From Acidobacteriota bacterium (GTDB taxonomy: Bacteria > Acidobacteriota > Thermoanaerobaculia > UBA5066), in NCBI GenBank assembly GCA_008363385.1, contig RHKY01000025.1, positions 1 to 64,000 on the forward strand: 64,000 nucleotides of DNA, in the 5' to 3' direction. Under the pieces are notes generated by a model. The model was not told the DNA's origin and searched no databases. It saw only the letters and a program-made list of their open reading frames with translations. The translations under genes were made by a program, and so were the position numbers. This document shows positions 23,643 through 32,353 of this stretch, piece after piece; the first letter of the stretch is position 1; every line of letters begins with the position of its first letter.

Positions 23643-24491
23643 TCAGGTACGGGGGCGGGACCTCAGGACCCTCTGCCACTCCCACTCCGAGAGGCGTTCC
23701 TTGGCTCCGAGGCCGATCGCGCGGTGGAGCTCGGCGAGGAAGGCCACGGCCTCCGGGTCCGCGAGCGGGGAGGGGCCCAGGCGGGCCAGGAGCGCCTCCG
23801 GCGCCTCCGGCGGGACGTACCCGCCGCGGAGGGCCGCCACGGGGCGCGAGGGCTTGAAGAAGGCCTCCGGCCGCACCTCGGGGAGCGGCTCCTTCGGGAC
23901 GACGCGCAGGGCCGGGAGCGGGATCGGGCCGGGCGCCTCGAGGACGCCCGAGCGCGGGGGCTTCGGCGCCCGGTAGCGGCGCATCAGGGCGAGGAAGCCG
24001 TCCCGCTCCATCCCCCGGAGGAGGATCAGGAGGAAGGGGTCCCGCTCCAGCCGCTCGGCCACGAGGGCGTGGAGGGCGGCCAGGTGGCTGCAGAAGGGGT
24101 CCTTCTCCTCGCACGTGCAGGCGTGGACGAGCTCGTCGCCCGAGCGGGGAAGGAGCTCGCCGCCGGCCGCGGCGAAGACCGCCTCGATCCCGGCCGGGAC
24201 GCGGCCCGCGAGGAGCCCCGCGGCGAAGCGCGCCTTCCCGGCGAGGGTCCTGGCGGCGGACTCGAAGACCCGCTCGGGGAGGTGGCGGAGGGCGAGGCGG
24301 GGCGCGTGCGAGGCTCCGTCGGCGGTCCTCACGTCCGCCCGCGCCCCCGCGAGGTCGAACTCGAGGGACCCCACCCTGGCCGAGCGCCCTTCGGGGACCG
24401 CGAACCCCAGCGAGCGGAGGGCCGAGAGCCAGCCCGCCGCGAAGCCCGTCGGGGCCGCGTCGCTCCCCGGGAGGCGCTTCCTGCGGGTCAT
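23643..24491 (-). CDS. SWIM zinc-finger domain protein, partner of the SNF2 helicase
   Basis: 282-aa protein with a SWIM zinc motif CTCEEKDPFCSH (CxCx6CxH) at about residues 125-136. It is flanked by a conserved helical region before it (RHLPERVFESAARTLAGKAR) and AALHALVAERLERDPF after it. SWIM proteins encoded next to SNF2-family ATPases are common and probably form a DNA-associated complex; the exact role is not established. Its ATG overlaps the helicase stop (ATGA), so the two are co-translated. Confidence 0.85.
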   Translation of the reverse strand: MTRRKRLPGSDAAPTGFAAGWLSALRSLGFAVPEGRSARVGSLEFDLAGARADVRTADGASHAPRLALRHLPERVFESAARTLAGKARFAAGLLAGRVPAGIEAVFAAAGGELLPRSGDELVHACTCEEKDPFCSHLAALHALVAERLERDPFLLILLRGMERDGFLALMRRYRAPKPPRSGVLEAPGPIPLPALRVVPKEPLPEVRPEAFFKPSRPVAALRGGYVPPEAPEALLARLGPSPLADPEAVAFLAELHRAIGLGAKERLSEWEWQRVLRSRPRT

Positions 24492-27400
24492 CGCCGCCCC
24501 TCCGGGTCGTCCACGGCGTCGCGCGAGAGGGTGACCAGGTCCTGCAGCTCGCGGTCGGAGAGGCCGGCGATCCAGCTCTCGCCGGCGCCGACGATCGACC
24601 GCGCGAGGTCCTTCTTCTCGTCGATCATCTGGTCGATCCGCTCCTCGAGGGTCCCGCGGCAGACGAACTTGTGGACCTGGACGTGCCGCGTCTGGCCGAT
24701 CCGGAAGACCCGGTCGGTGGCCTGGTCCTCGACCGCGGGGTTCCACCACCGGTCGAAGTGGAAGACGTGCGAGGCGCGCGTGAGGTTCAGCCCGCTGCCG
24801 CCCGCCTTGAGCGAGAGGACGAAGAAGAGGGGCGGGTCCTCGTCCTCCTGGAACCGCCTCACCATCTCGTCGCGGGCCTTGCGCGGCACGCCGCCGTGGA
24901 GGAAGAGGACCTCCGACCCGAACCGCTCCCGGATCGCCCCGACGAGGAGGTGCCCCATCTCCGCGAACTGCGTGAAGAGGAGGGAGGGCCTCCTCTCGGC
25001 GGAGGTCTCCTCGAGCATCTCGAGGAGGCGCGTCAGCTTGGCCGAGCGGCCGTCCAGCCGGCTCCCGTCGGCCAGGAAGAGCGTCGGGTGGTTGCAGATC
25101 TGCTTCAGGCGCAGGAGGAGGACGAGGACCTTGGCCCGCCGCCCGGGGCCCTTCGCCCGGCCGATCCCCTCGAGGAGCGAGCGCGTCGTGGCGCGGTAGA
25201 GGGAGGCCTGCTCGCGCGAGAGGCCGACCATCTCCTTCGTCTCGATCTTCTCCGGGAGGTCGGGCTCGATCGAGGGGTCGGTCTTCAGCCGCCGGAGGAG
25301 GAACGGGGCGGTCACGCGGCGGAGCCGCTCGGCCGCCAGCGCGTCGCGGTGGCGCTCGATCGGGACCGAGAACTCCTTGCGGAAGCGCTCCTCGGAGCCG
25401 AGGAGGCCGGGGTTGAGAAAGTCCAGGATCGCCTTCAGCTCGGAGAGGCGGTTCTCCATCGGCGTCCCGGTCAGCGCGGCGCGCCTCCGGGCCGTGAAGG
25501 AGCGGACGGCGCGGGACTGCGCGGTGGCGGGGTTCTTGACGTTCTGCGCCTCGTCGAGGGCCAGGTACTCCCACGTCACGCGCGAGAGGAGCGCCCGGTC
25601 GCGGTGGGCCAGCGGGTACGTGGTGACGAGGAGGTCGACCGCGGAGAGGAGCTCGGCGAAGGCCTCGCCGCTGACCCGGTCGGGGCCGTGGTGGACGGCC
25701 ACGCGCAGGCCGGGGGCGAACCGCTCGGCCTCGCGCCGCCAGTTCTCCGCCACCGACGTGGGGCAGACGAGGAGGGAGGGGCGGAACGGCTCTCCCGCCT
25801 CCCGCGCCGACAGGAGCGTGGCGAGGAACTGGACGGTCTTCCCCAGGCCCATGTCGTCGGCCAGGCAGGAGCCGAGGCCGCGCGAGGAGAGGAACCGGAG
25901 CCAGGCCACGCCCCGGACCTGGTAGGGCCGGAGGGTGCCCGCGAGCGAGGCGGGGGGCGCGAAGCGCGCGACGGCCTCCCGCGCGGCGTACGGGTCGAGG
26001 AAGTCGGCCAGCCACCCCTCGCCCTCGACGGACTCGATCAGGTCGGCCTCCTCGGGGGCGTCCAGCCCGCCGGAGAGCCGGAGGAGGTCGGCGAGCGTCG
26101 TGTGCCCTCCCGGCCTGCGGTCGAGGAGCTGGAGAGTCCGCTGGACGCTCTCGGCGTCGAGGACGACCCACTCGCCGCGCACCTTCACGAGCGGGACCTT
26201 CCGCTCGGCCAGCTCCTCGAACTCCTCCGGGGCGAGGAGGACGTCGCCGACGGCGATCCGCCAGTCGAAGTCGACGAGGGTCGACAGGCCGAAGCGGGTG
26301 ACGGCCGAGCCGGCCTTCCAGGAGCTCTCGCGGACCGTGAGCCTCACGGTCGGCCGGACGGCCCTCCCCTGGCCCGGGAGGAGGACCTTCACGCCCGCGT
26401 CGGCCAGCGACTTGGCCTCGGCGGTGAGGAACCGGTGCGCCTCCGGGAGCGAGAGGTCGGCCCCATCGGGGTGCCGCTCGTCGAGGCTGCGCGCCACGGG
26501 GGGGGAGAGGGCGGCGGCGGTCCCCAGCCGGGCGAGGAGGACCTCCTGCGGGTTCTGGAAGCGCCGCCCGAAGCGCTTCAGCGCCGGCTCGGCGGAGCCC
26601 CAGATCTCGGCCGCCGGGAGCCTCAGCGTCGGGTCCTCGACGTCCTCGAGGTGGAAAGCGAGCCGCCACGGGGCGCCCTCGGCGGCGGGGGGCGCGAGCG
26701 TGAGGCCCAGGCGCAGGTCCCCCTCGGGGTGCGGCTCGAGGAGCGTGAGGCTCCACGACGTGATCCGCTCGACGAGCGGGGCGGGCCAGCGGGGCTCCGC
26801 GTCCCCCTCGCGGGAGTCGCGCGGGAGGGTGAGGGCCGCGAGGAACTGCGTCTCGGGCGAGGCGCCGCCGCGCCGCCTCTCGGCCGGGACGACGTCGCGG
26901 ATCAGCTCGCGCGCCGCCGCGTCGACGAGGTCGTCCAGCGCGGCGCGCAGGACCGCCTCGGCGGGCGGGAAGAGCGGCTCGCCGGGCGCGGCCTCGCCGG
27001 GGAGGGCGACGGTCCTCCCCGCGGGGGGCATCGCCGAGGCGAAGGCCGCCAGCCGCTCCTTCTCCGAGGGGTCGAAGAGGACGGGGTGCCAGCGCCCGCG
27101 CCCCTCGTCGATCGTCGGAAGGACCCGGCGCCTCAGGAGCAGGTCGAAGGCCCAGCGGGCGACCTCGATCCAGTACTCGAGGTCGTCGCCGGCCGACAGG
27201 CCCCCCGGCTCGGCCGGGAGCGCCTCGGGGAGGTGGACGAGGAGGTCCAGGACGCGCGAGGGGGGCGGGAAGAGGGCGTCCAGCTCGAACGTCCGGAGCG
27301 AGATCGCGCCGGCCGTGGCGTAGTCGTCCCCGTCCCTGAGGGCTGCCACCGACGGGACCGGGCGGTTGCGCCCGGCGGGGACGGCCAGGGCGACGCGCCT

Positions 27401-27604
27401 CACGCGGGAGCGGGCGAGGAGCGAGGCGCCGAAGAGCGAGCCCGCCCCGGAGCGCAGGAGCGCGTCGAGGGCGGGGCCGGGGAGGGCGCGAGGGTGGAGG
27501 GGGCGCGGGGCGGTCGCGTCGAAGGCCCCTTCGGCCCAGAGGTGGAACCCGGAGGAGGCCGCGTCGGAGAGGGAGAGGAGATACCCACCGTGGAGGACGA
27601 TCAA
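24488..27604 (-). CDS. SNF2-family DEAD/DEAH-box helicase
   Basis: 1,038-aa SWI2/SNF2 ATPase. A long N-terminal region (about 1-560) includes a bacterial SNF2-associated domain. The ATPase core has Walker A ADDMGLGKT near residue 585, LDEAQNVKN near 683 and ALTGTPMENRLSEL. The C-terminal RecA lobe has GSGLNLTRASHVFHFDRWWN and QATDRVFRIGQTRHV. These enzymes translocate on double-stranded DNA to remodel protein-DNA complexes. The TTG at 27604 is the start with an AAGGG upstream. It is transcribed with the SWIM partner. A short 42-bp gap separates it from the divergent unknown gene. Confidence 0.9.
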   Translation of the reverse strand: MIVLHGGYLLSLSDAASSGFHLWAEGAFDATAPRPLHPRALPGPALDALLRSGAGSLFGASLLARSRVRRVALAVPAGRNRPVPSVAALRDGDDYATAGAISLRTFELDALFPPPSRVLDLLVHLPEALPAEPGGLSAGDDLEYWIEVARWAFDLLLRRRVLPTIDEGRGRWHPVLFDPSEKERLAAFASAMPPAGRTVALPGEAAPGEPLFPPAEAVLRAALDDLVDAAARELIRDVVPAERRRGGASPETQFLAALTLPRDSREGDAEPRWPAPLVERITSWSLTLLEPHPEGDLRLGLTLAPPAAEGAPWRLAFHLEDVEDPTLRLPAAEIWGSAEPALKRFGRRFQNPQEVLLARLGTAAALSPPVARSLDERHPDGADLSLPEAHRFLTAEAKSLADAGVKVLLPGQGRAVRPTVRLTVRESSWKAGSAVTRFGLSTLVDFDWRIAVGDVLLAPEEFEELAERKVPLVKVRGEWVVLDAESVQRTLQLLDRRPGGHTTLADLLRLSGGLDAPEEADLIESVEGEGWLADFLDPYAAREAVARFAPPASLAGTLRPYQVRGVAWLRFLSSRGLGSCLADDMGLGKTVQFLATLLSAREAGEPFRPSLLVCPTSVAENWRREAERFAPGLRVAVHHGPDRVSGEAFAELLSAVDLLVTTYPLAHRDRALLSRVTWEYLALDEAQNVKNPATAQSRAVRSFTARRRAALTGTPMENRLSELKAILDFLNPGLLGSEERFRKEFSVPIERHRDALAAERLRRVTAPFLLRRLKTDPSIEPDLPEKIETKEMVGLSREQASLYRATTRSLLEGIGRAKGPGRRAKVLVLLLRLKQICNHPTLFLADGSRLDGRSAKLTRLLEMLEETSAERRPSLLFTQFAEMGHLLVGAIRERFGSEVLFLHGGVPRKARDEMVRRFQEDEDPPLFFVLSLKAGGSGLNLTRASHVFHFDRWWNPAVEDQATDRVFRIGQTRHVQVHKFVCRGTLEERIDQMIDEKKDLARSIVGAGESWIAGLSDRELQDLVTLSRDAVDDPEGRR

Positions 27605-27646
27605 AGCCCTTCATTCTCCCACGTCGAGGTATCCTCCGCCCTCGCC

Positions 27647-28153
27647 ATGAGAGCGTACGAGATCTTCAGAAGGCTTTCGAACGACGAGCTGGACGCCGTC
27701 GTCCTCGCCGCGTGCGAGGACGAGGAGATCCCCGACAAGATCGCGGGCGGGGTCCTGACGTTCCAGAAGATACCGCTGACCCGGTTCGCCAAGCTCGGCG
27801 AGGAGACCCGGAAGGCCTACGTGAGGCGGACGCTCCGGGACCGGCAGTCGGCCGACCTCTCGCTCTTCGTCGTCTCCGCGGCGCTCCTGCAGGGGAAGGC
27901 CGAGATGATCGCGGCGTTCCTCGAGTCGCTCGGGGTCCCGCACGACGGCCCGCACGTCTCCGTCGAGGGGGAGATCCCCGAGCCCGAGCCGGAGAAGCTC
28001 GACGCGGCGATCGAGGCCCTCTTCGCCGCCTACCCGGCGCGCGACGTGGCGATCTACCTCCACGCCTTCGCCTCCCAGCCCGACGTCCGCTGGAAGACGC
28101 TCGACGCTCGGCTCCTGTCGGAGCCGCGGCTCTCCTTGGGAGAGCCGGAGTAG
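27647..28153 (+). CDS. Hypothetical protein (168 aa)
   Basis: Soluble, helical, acidic protein with no signal peptide or membrane segment. It begins RAYEIFRRLSNDELDAVVLA and ends AIYLHAFASQPDVRWKTLDA. I do not recognise a domain. It has typical window codon usage (G/C third positions) and lies divergent to the SNF2 operon across a 42-bp gap, so the two may share regulation. Convergent with the ABC exporter. Confidence 0.65.
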   Translation: MRAYEIFRRLSNDELDAVVLAACEDEEIPDKIAGGVLTFQKIPLTRFAKLGEETRKAYVRRTLRDRQSADLSLFVVSAALLQGKAEMIAAFLESLGVPHDGPHVSVEGEIPEPEPEKLDAAIEALFAAYPARDVAIYLHAFASQPDVRWKTLDARLLSEPRLSLGEPE

Positions 28154-28190
28154 GGCTGTCCATCCCGGCGCGGGCGGGGAGGTCCCGCCC

Positions 28191-28988
28191 TCAGCTGCCG
28201 GTGGACCCGTAGCGCCGGATGCCGGCGCGCCAGAGCGAGACCGCCAGGGCGCCGGTGACCGCCGCCACGAGCGGGACCGCCCAGAAGAGCGGGACGAACT
28301 CGGCGCGCCGGAGCGCCAGCGCCGTCGGGTAGAACGAGGCGAAGGCGAACGGGACGACCGTGGAGATGAAGACCCGCACCTTCAGGTCGTAGATCGTGAT
28401 CGGGTAGCGCCCGAAGGCCATCAGGTTGAAGACCGGGGGCGCCAGGCCCACCCGGTCCTCGATCCAGAAGCTGGCCGCGGTGAGGCACGCGAAGATCGAC
28501 AGGTAGATCGCGGCGCCGAGGACGGCCCAGACCGGGAGCAGGAGGAGGCCGAGCGGGTCGGGGTCCGGGAGCCTCCGGAGCGCCCAGGCGACGGCGACCG
28601 TCCCGGTGACGACCTCCTGGAGCGACTCCAGCCGGAACGACTCGAAGAGGACCTGGAAGAGGGGCGAGACGGGCCGCAGCAGGATCCGGTCGAAGCGCCC
28701 CTCGGTCAGGTACCGGTCGGCGAACTCGTAGAGGTTCAGCGAGAGGACGTTGAAGAGGCCGTACGGCAGGAGCGAGAAGCCGTAGAGGAAGACGATCTCG
28801 GGGAAGCTCCAGCCGGAGAGGTGCGGGAAGCGGGAGAAGAGGAGGAGGACGACGGCGAACGAGGCCGCCGTCCCGGCGAAGGAGGCGAAGACGGCCGTGG
28901 CGAAGTCGGCCCGGTAGGTCAGGCGCGCCTTCGCGTACTGGGCGAAGTAGAGGGCGAGGAGGCGGAGGTGGAAGGCGAGCCGCCGCAC
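28191..28988 (-). CDS. ABC-2 type exporter permease (second subunit)
   Basis: 265-aa membrane protein with six hydrophobic segments of the ABC2_membrane_6 (PF06182, COG3694-like) type. Typical features are the N-terminal KARLTYRADFATAVF amphipathic part, FLYGFSLLPYGLFN, the YLTEGRFDRILLRPVSPLFQ loop and FASFYPTALALRRAEF near the end. It pairs with the upstream permease and ATPase to form an exporter of the COG4586/COG4587/COG3694 group; the substrate is unknown. It begins 1 nt after the preceding permease stop. Confidence 0.85.
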   Translation of the reverse strand: MRRLAFHLRLLALYFAQYAKARLTYRADFATAVFASFAGTAASFAVVLLLFSRFPHLSGWSFPEIVFLYGFSLLPYGLFNVLSLNLYEFADRYLTEGRFDRILLRPVSPLFQVLFESFRLESLQEVVTGTVAVAWALRRLPDPDPLGLLLLPVWAVLGAAIYLSIFACLTAASFWIEDRVGLAPPVFNLMAFGRYPITIYDLKVRVFISTVVPFAFASFYPTALALRRAEFVPLFWAVPLVAAVTGALAVSLWRAGIRRYGSTGS

Positions 28989-28989
28989 C

Positions 28990-29826
28990 TCAGCCCCCCT
29001 GGACCTCGACGTGGCGGGCGGTGGCCCGCCAGAGGAGGCGGCCGAGGAGGAGGAGGGCGACGACCCAGGCGGCCTGCAGGGCCAGGACGCGCAGCGCCGC
29101 GCCGCCCGAGACGAGGCCGAGGTAGACCCGCCCCGGCGTGTAGCTCATGTGCGGGAACGGCAGCCAGTCGAGGACCGGCCGGACGGCCTCGGGGAAGAGC
29201 GTGGGCGGGATGAGGAGCCCCGAGAGGAGCTCGAGGACGAGGTACTTGGCGCGGAGGAACCCCAGGATCGACTTCGTCCGGATGGCGACGAGGCCGACGC
29301 AGAAGTTGATGGCCCCGACGAGGAGCGCCGAGAGGAGCCCGGAGGCGAGGTAGAGGAGCCCCGCCAGCGGCGAGGCGGGGAGGCTGACCGGGTAGACCGC
29401 GAGGAGGACGAGGGCGATCGGCGTGGCGAAGAGGACCGCCCGGAAGGCGCTCTCGCCGAGCGCCTGCGAGAGCGTCATCGCCTGGAAGTCGACCGGCTTG
29501 ATCAGCGCCATGGCCAGGCGCCCCTCCTGCACCTGGCTGGCGATGTCGCGGTCCACCTCGTTGAACCAGAAGGCCCGGAGCGCCCAGCCCGTCGCCACGT
29601 ACGTGACCATCTCGGGGAAGGTGAAGCCGCCCAGGCGCGCGCCGGGACCGGCCTGGTCGAACAGCGCGCGCCAGATGTAGTACCAGACGGTGACGTTGAA
29701 GAAGTAGGTCAGGATGCCGACGAAGTAGCGCGCCCGGTAGGCGAGGAGGTTCAGGAACGAGGTCCTGGCGAAGGCGAGGTACGGGGCGGCGGCTCGCGCG
29801 GCCCCGGTCACGGCGTCCACGCTCAC
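28990..29826 (-). CDS. ABC-2 type exporter permease (first subunit)
   Basis: 278-aa six-TM permease of the COG4587 type: NLLAYRARYFVGILTYFFNV, FWFNEVDRDIASQVQEGRLA, MALIKPVDFQAMTLSQALGE and IPPTLFPEAVRPVLDWLPFP. It probably forms a heterodimer with the next gene's product. The GTG at 29826 overlaps the ATPase stop (GTGA); a second GTG two codons later is possible. Substrate unknown. Confidence 0.85.
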   Translation of the reverse strand: MSVDAVTGAARAAAPYLAFARTSFLNLLAYRARYFVGILTYFFNVTVWYYIWRALFDQAGPGARLGGFTFPEMVTYVATGWALRAFWFNEVDRDIASQVQEGRLAMALIKPVDFQAMTLSQALGESAFRAVLFATPIALVLLAVYPVSLPASPLAGLLYLASGLLSALLVGAINFCVGLVAIRTKSILGFLRAKYLVLELLSGLLIPPTLFPEAVRPVLDWLPFPHMSYTPGRVYLGLVSGGAALRVLALQAAWVVALLLLGRLLWRATARHVEVQGG

Positions 29827-30875
29827 CCCCGCCGGATCGAGCTCCCGCGGCGCTCGGGGACGGAGGCGCCCGCGGCGTCGGAGGGCGCGGGGCGTTCCCG
29901 GGCGCTCTCGCGGTAGATCCTGGCGACGACCTCCTCGATGTCGGGCTCGGAGACGGAGAGGTCCAGGACGGGGTAGCGGTTGACGACCTCGCGGATGACG
30001 TCGGCCGGGCTCGTCCGCTTCTTGTCGACGACGATCTGGAAGCGGTTCGGAGAGACCCTCTCGGCGACGACGCCGTCGAAGGAGAGCCCGGCGCTCGCCG
30101 CCACCGCCGAGTCGCGCAGGTCGAAGCGGATCCGCGCCTCGGGGAGCCACCGGTCCCTCAGGCCCTGGAGGGTGCCGTCGTAGAGGACCTGGCCGTGGTC
30201 GATCAGGACGACGCGGCGGCAGAGCTCCTCGATGTCGTCCAGGTCGTGCGTCGTCAGGATGACGGTCGTCTCCTGCGTCCGGTTCACCTCGGCCAGGAAG
30301 GAGCGGACGTTGGCCTTGGCGACGACGTCGAGGCCGATCGTCGGCTCGTCGAGGAAGAGGAGCGGCGGGGCGTGCAGGAGCGAGGCGGCCAGGTCGCAGC
30401 GCATCCGCTCGCCGAGCGAGAGCTTCCTGACCGGCTGGTTCAGGTACCGCCCCACCTCGAGGAGCTCGTCGAAGCGCTTCATCCGCGCCGCGTAGTCGGC
30501 CTCGGAGACGCCGTAGATCTCGCGCAGGAGGCGGAAGCTCTCGACGACGGCGATGTCCCACCAGAGCTGCGTCCTCTGCCCGAAGACGACGCCGATGGTC
30601 CGCGTGTACGTCCTGCGGTCCCGCCACGGGACGCTCCCGGCCACGACCGCCTCCCCCGACGTGGGCGTCAGGATGCCGGTGAGCATCTTGATGGTCGTCG
30701 ACTTCCCGGCCCCGTTCGGGCCGATGTAGCCGACCATCTCCCCGCGGTCGAGGGCGAAGGAGACGCGGTCGACCGCGGTGATCGGGACCTCCTCGCGCGA
30801 GAAGAGCCCCTTCAGCGCCCCGGCCAGGCCGGGCTCCTTCCTGGCGACCCGGAAGGTCTTGACGAGGTCCCTCAC
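29823..30875 (-). CDS. ABC-2 exporter ATPase
   Basis: 350-aa ATPase of the COG4586 group. Motifs: Walker A GYIGPNGAGKSTTIKML, Q-loop VVFGQRTQLWWD, signature LSLGERMRCDLAASLL, Walker B LLFLDEPTIGLD and H-loop LTTHDLDDIE, with a C-terminal accessory domain. It energises the two permeases encoded downstream. GTG at 30875 is annotated. An in-frame CTG at 30896, overlapping the rsmI stop, would add SAPLVEV and give the more usual N-terminus, so the true start may be non-canonical. It is read after rsmI with little or no gap. Confidence 0.88.
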   Translation of the reverse strand: MRDLVKTFRVARKEPGLAGALKGLFSREEVPITAVDRVSFALDRGEMVGYIGPNGAGKSTTIKMLTGILTPTSGEAVVAGSVPWRDRRTYTRTIGVVFGQRTQLWWDIAVVESFRLLREIYGVSEADYAARMKRFDELLEVGRYLNQPVRKLSLGERMRCDLAASLLHAPPLLFLDEPTIGLDVVAKANVRSFLAEVNRTQETTVILTTHDLDDIEELCRRVVLIDHGQVLYDGTLQGLRDRWLPEARIRFDLRDSAVAASAGLSFDGVVAERVSPNRFQIVVDKKRTSPADVIREVVNRYPVLDLSVSEPDIEEVVARIYRESARERPAPSDAAGASVPERRGSSIRRG

Positions 30876-30892
30876 CTCGACGAGGGGAGCGC

Positions 30893-31606
30893 TCAGGGGG
30901 CGGCCTCCGCGCTCGTCCTCGGCGCCACGGCGACGACGATCTCCCCCTTGACCCCGGGGCGGGCGCCGAGGAGGGAGGCCACCTCGGAGGCCGCGCCCCG
31001 GAGGACCTCCTCGTGGAGCTTCGTCAGCTCGCGCCCGAGGACGACCCGCGGGTCCCCCCAGGCCGCGGCCATCTCGCGGAGCGACTCGACGACGCGGAAG
31101 GGGGACTCGAACAGGACGAGCGTCCCGGGCAGGGCGGCGTGGGAGGCGTACCAGCGCGAGCGCTCGCCCCGGCGCGACGGCGGGAAGCCGAGGAACGTGA
31201 ACGGCACCGCCGGGAAGCCGGCGACGGAGAGGATCGCCATGACGGCTGAGGGGCCGGGGATCGCCTCGACGCGGTGACCGGCCCCGGCGGCCGCCGCCAC
31301 GACCCGCTCGCCCGGGTCGGAGACGACGGGCGTCCCGGCGTCGGAGACGAGGGCGACCGTCTCGCCGCGGGCGAGGCGCTCGAGCACCTCCTCGACGCGC
31401 CTCCGCTCGTTGTGCTCGTGGCAGGAGAGGCGGGGCGCCGTCAGGCCGTGCCGGGCGAAGAGGTTCCCCGTCCGCCGCGTGTCCTCGCAGTAGACGGCCG
31501 AGGCCGTCGCCAGCGCCTCGCGGGCGCGCGGGGAGAGGTCGTCGAGGTTCCCGATGGGGGTGGCGACCACGAGGAGGCGCCCCCCGGCGCCCGGGTTTTC
31601 CGGCAC
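30893..31606 (-). CDS. rsmI: 16S rRNA (cytidine1402-2'-O)-methyltransferase
   Basis: 237-aa SAM-dependent methyltransferase of the tetrapyrrole-methylase fold that 2'-O-methylates C1402 of 16S rRNA in the decoding centre. Landmarks: LLVVATPIGNLDDLSPRA, YCEDTRRTGNLFARHG, LVSDAGTPVVSDPG, AIPGPSAVMAILSVAG, FLGFPPSRRGER and LVLFESPFRV. GTG at 31606 has no Shine-Dalgarno, but TACGAT (31614-31619) lies 7 nt upstream, suggesting a leaderless message. It is divergent from the SurA-like gene. Confidence 0.92.
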   Translation of the reverse strand: MPENPGAGGRLLVVATPIGNLDDLSPRAREALATASAVYCEDTRRTGNLFARHGLTAPRLSCHEHNERRRVEEVLERLARGETVALVSDAGTPVVSDPGERVVAAAAGAGHRVEAIPGPSAVMAILSVAGFPAVPFTFLGFPPSRRGERSRWYASHAALPGTLVLFESPFRVVESLREMAAAWGDPRVVLGRELTKLHEEVLRGAASEVASLLGARPGVKGEIVVAVAPRTSAEAAP

Positions 31607-31651
31607 GGAGGGGATCGTAGCAGCGGCCGCGGCCCGTAAGATCGGCCCGTC

Positions 31652-32353
31652 GTGGCCCTCGCGCTCCTCGTCTCGATCCTCCTCCAGGCCGCCCCGGCGG
31701 CGCCCCAGCCGCCCGGGGCCGTCGTCCTGGACCGGATCGCGGCCGTGGTGGGCGACGACATCCTCCTGGAGAGCGAGGTGGACGCCCACGTGGACGTCGG
31801 CGTCCTGCCGCGGCGCGAGGGGGAGGGGGACGACGCCTACCGCGAGCGGGTCCAGGAGGAACGGATCGTCGCCCTCCTGCGCGAGGGCGAGCTCCGGAAG
31901 ACGGCCGGGTTCGAGCCCGAGACCGCCGAGGTGGAGTTCCGCGTCCGCCAGATCGCCGAGCGCGTCGAGCGCGAGCGGGGAGCGCCCTTCGAGGAGGTCC
32001 TGGCGCGGGCCGGCGTGACCCAGCTCGAGGTGACGGGCTGGGTCCGGCGGGGGCTCGCGCTCGAGGAGTACGCCCGCGAGAGGCTCCTGCCCCTCGTGAA
32101 GGTGTCGGACGCGGAGCTGTCGTCCTTCTACCACGGCGCCTTCCGCGTCGAGTCCGAGGCGACGGGGCTCGCCGAGCTGCCGCCCCTCTCGGAGGTCCAG
32201 GACCAGGTCCGCGCGGTCCTGCGCGAGCGGAAGCTGAACGCGGAGATCGAGCGGTGGACGAACGAGCTGCGGGCCAGGACGCGGGTGCTCGTCTACCGCA
32301 GGCCCCGGCCAGAGGCGGCGGAGGCCCCCGGCGCCTCGCCCGAGAGCCGGTAG
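31652..32353 (+). CDS. SurA N-terminal-like periplasmic chaperone (no PPIase domain)
   Basis: 233-aa exported protein with a short hydrophobic N-terminus (LALLVSILLQAAPAAP) followed by the SurA-type start DRIAAVVGDDILLESEVDAH and a helical chaperone region. At the end comes a SurA/PrsA-like C-terminal helix (LSEVQDQVRAVLRERKLNAE). No parvulin peptidyl-prolyl isomerase domain is present. It probably assists outer-membrane protein folding. The GTG start lies 9 nt after TAAGAT. Its last 61 bp overlap the convergent lytic transglycosylase gene. Confidence 0.75.
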   Translation: MALALLVSILLQAAPAAPQPPGAVVLDRIAAVVGDDILLESEVDAHVDVGVLPRREGEGDDAYRERVQEERIVALLREGELRKTAGFEPETAEVEFRVRQIAERVERERGAPFEEVLARAGVTQLEVTGWVRRGLALEEYARERLLPLVKVSDAELSSFYHGAFRVESEATGLAELPPLSEVQDQVRAVLRERKLNAEIERWTNELRARTRVLVYRRPRPEAAEAPGASPESR

